A stretch of 7,659 nt of DNA, taken from the NCBI GenBank assembly GCA_003246795.1, contig QKCS01000340.1, positions 1 to 7,659 on the forward strand, in the 5' to 3' direction. How positions within the stretch are numbered: the first letter of the stretch is position 1; the number at the start of each line of letters is the position of its first letter. The DNA comes from Alphaproteobacteria bacterium (GTDB lineage: Bacteria > Pseudomonadota > Alphaproteobacteria > Micropepsales > Micropepsaceae). The position numbers and the translations under genes are program-made. The notes below the pieces were generated by a model. The model was not told the origin of the DNA. It made no database searches and saw only the letters and a list, made by a program, of their open reading frames with translations. Positions 6,858-7,659 of this stretch are shown piece after piece.

Positions 6858-7659
6858 TCACTGCAGCTGGTTCTTATGGAACGACCCGGCCTTCATGATG
6901 ACGGGGATGTGCGCGCCCTGATCCTGGAAGAGCTCGAGGTTCTTCAACGGGTCGCCGTCGACCACGATCAAGTCGGCATGCGCGCCCGGTTCGATCACGC
7001 CGAGCTTGCCCGTCTGTCGCACGACATCCGCGCCGATCAGCGTCGCCTGACGAATGATCTCGATCGGCGACAGCACTTCGGAGCGATAGAGGAACTCCCG
7101 CGACTGATCGACCTGCAGCTGACCGAGAAGGTCGCTGCCGTAGGCGACCGGCACGCCCGCGCGCTTGCAAATCTCCAGCGACTTGAGCCCGCCGTCGATG
7201 ACGATCTCGTTCTTGGCCAGCATGTCGGCAGACAAGCCCAACGCCCGCCCGCGCTCCTTCATCGCGTAGTAGGCGACGAGGTTGGCGATCATGAGCGACT
7301 TGCGATCCGCCATCAGCTTCGCCGTCTTGTCGTCGATCAGATTGCCGTGCTCGATCGTCCTGACGCCGTTCGTCACCGCGCGCGTGATCGCTTCCGGCGT
7401 ATAGGCGTGCGCCAGCACGTAGCGTCCGAAATTGTGCGCCTCTTCGACCGACGCGGCGATTTCCGCCTCGCTGTATTGCAGACTGTCCAGCGGATCCCAG
7501 GGCGACGCGACACCGCCCGACACGAAGATTTTGATCTGATCGGCGCCCTGTCGCATCTGTTCGCGCACGGCCTTGCGCACGCCGTCCGTGCCGTCGGCGG
7601 TTTCCAGCACGAATGACAGCGCGTTGCAGCACTTGCACGGCGCGTCGCCCGACGTTCGC
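6858..7659 (-). CDS. amidohydrolase superfamily protein, imidazolonepropionase-like/Xaa-Arg-Lys carboxypeptidase-related (5' end outside window)
   Basis: The final 266 codons of a metal-dependent amidohydrolase of the COG1228 group. Four of the usual metal/catalytic positions are visible: the lysine that is carbamylated to bridge two metals (QIKIFVSGG, Lys codon 7532-7530), His of LAHAYT (7409-7407), His of TIEHGN (7349-7347) and the catalytic Asp of YGSDLL (7133-7131). The first-strand HxH pair would lie off the right edge. The C-terminus LGVIEPGAHADLIVVDGDPLKNL is the standard ending of the family. A C-K-C-C cluster at 7637-7626 matches a cysteine-rich patch that I recall in this subgroup. 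Characterised relatives (Caulobacter Cc2672, Sgx9260) hydrolyse dipeptides ending in Arg or Lys, so peptidase activity is plausible, but substrate cannot be read from sequence. A GTG at 7610 is internal, not the start: the frame and the family similarity continue to the window edge. First visible gene of the minus-strand operon. Confidence 0.93.
   Translation of the reverse strand, partial: RTSGDAPCKCCNALSFVLETADGTDGVRKAVREQMRQGADQIKIFVSGGVASPWDPLDSLQYSEAEIAASVEEAHNFGRYVLAHAYTPEAITRAVTNGVRTIEHGNLIDDKTAKLMADRKSLMIANLVAYYAMKERGRALGLSADMLAKNEIVIDGGLKSLEICKRAGVPVAYGSDLLGQLQVDQSREFLYRSEVLSPIEIIRQATLIGADVVRQTGKLGVIEPGAHADLIVVDGDPLKNLELFQDQGAHIPVIMKAGSFHKNQLQ

Noticed and set aside
7608..7610. GTG as start of the amidohydrolase
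   Set aside because: The frame stays open to the window edge and the upstream residues (including C-K-C-C) fit the family; the real start is outside the window.
6507..7616. 369-codon plus-strand open frame across the DUF3574 and amidohydrolase genes
   Set aside because: Mirror frame of the amidohydrolase, low-complexity Arg/Asp/Val-rich translation. The minus-strand reading has clear catalytic motifs.

Overview
This 7.66-kb, high-G+C window looks like an ordinary chromosomal stretch from an alphaproteobacterium. The evidence is the compact ABC-F/Uup-type ATPase at the left end, whose motifs resemble alphaproteobacterial members as I remember them, together with the strong bias against TTA/CTA/TCA codons. 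Genus cannot be decided from the sequence. I see no RNA genes, insertion sequences, CRISPR arrays, integrases or attachment sites.

Layout: (1) 1-872, minus strand: the N-terminal 290 codons of an ABC-F ribosome-associated ATPase, running off the left edge. (2) 873-1017: a divergent intergenic region with one weak candidate promoter facing right. (3) 1018-3279, plus strand: a 753-residue membrane-anchored DUF3604 protein with PHP-like metal-binding motifs and twenty cysteines. (4) 3419-5494, plus strand: a 691-residue M13 (neprilysin-like) zinc metallopeptidase with a twin-arginine-type signal peptide and no cysteine. (5) 7659-5498, minus strand: three tightly packed genes, in transcription order an amidohydrolase (5' end outside the window, related to imidazolonepropionase-like/Xaa-Arg-Lys carboxypeptidase proteins), a DUF3574 lipoprotein, and a basic membrane protein of unknown family. 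The minus-strand operon and the M13 gene converge, with stop codons three bases apart.

Working together: the M13 endopeptidase should cut oligopeptides in the periplasm. The amidohydrolase, if it is a dipeptidase/carboxypeptidase like its characterised relatives, could process small peptides further. This peptide-degradation reading is inference only, since convergent genes need not be coregulated. DUF3604, DUF3574 and the 305-residue membrane protein have no established biochemical role that I know of. They are the least understood parts of the window, but I do not see a clearly new multi-gene system here.
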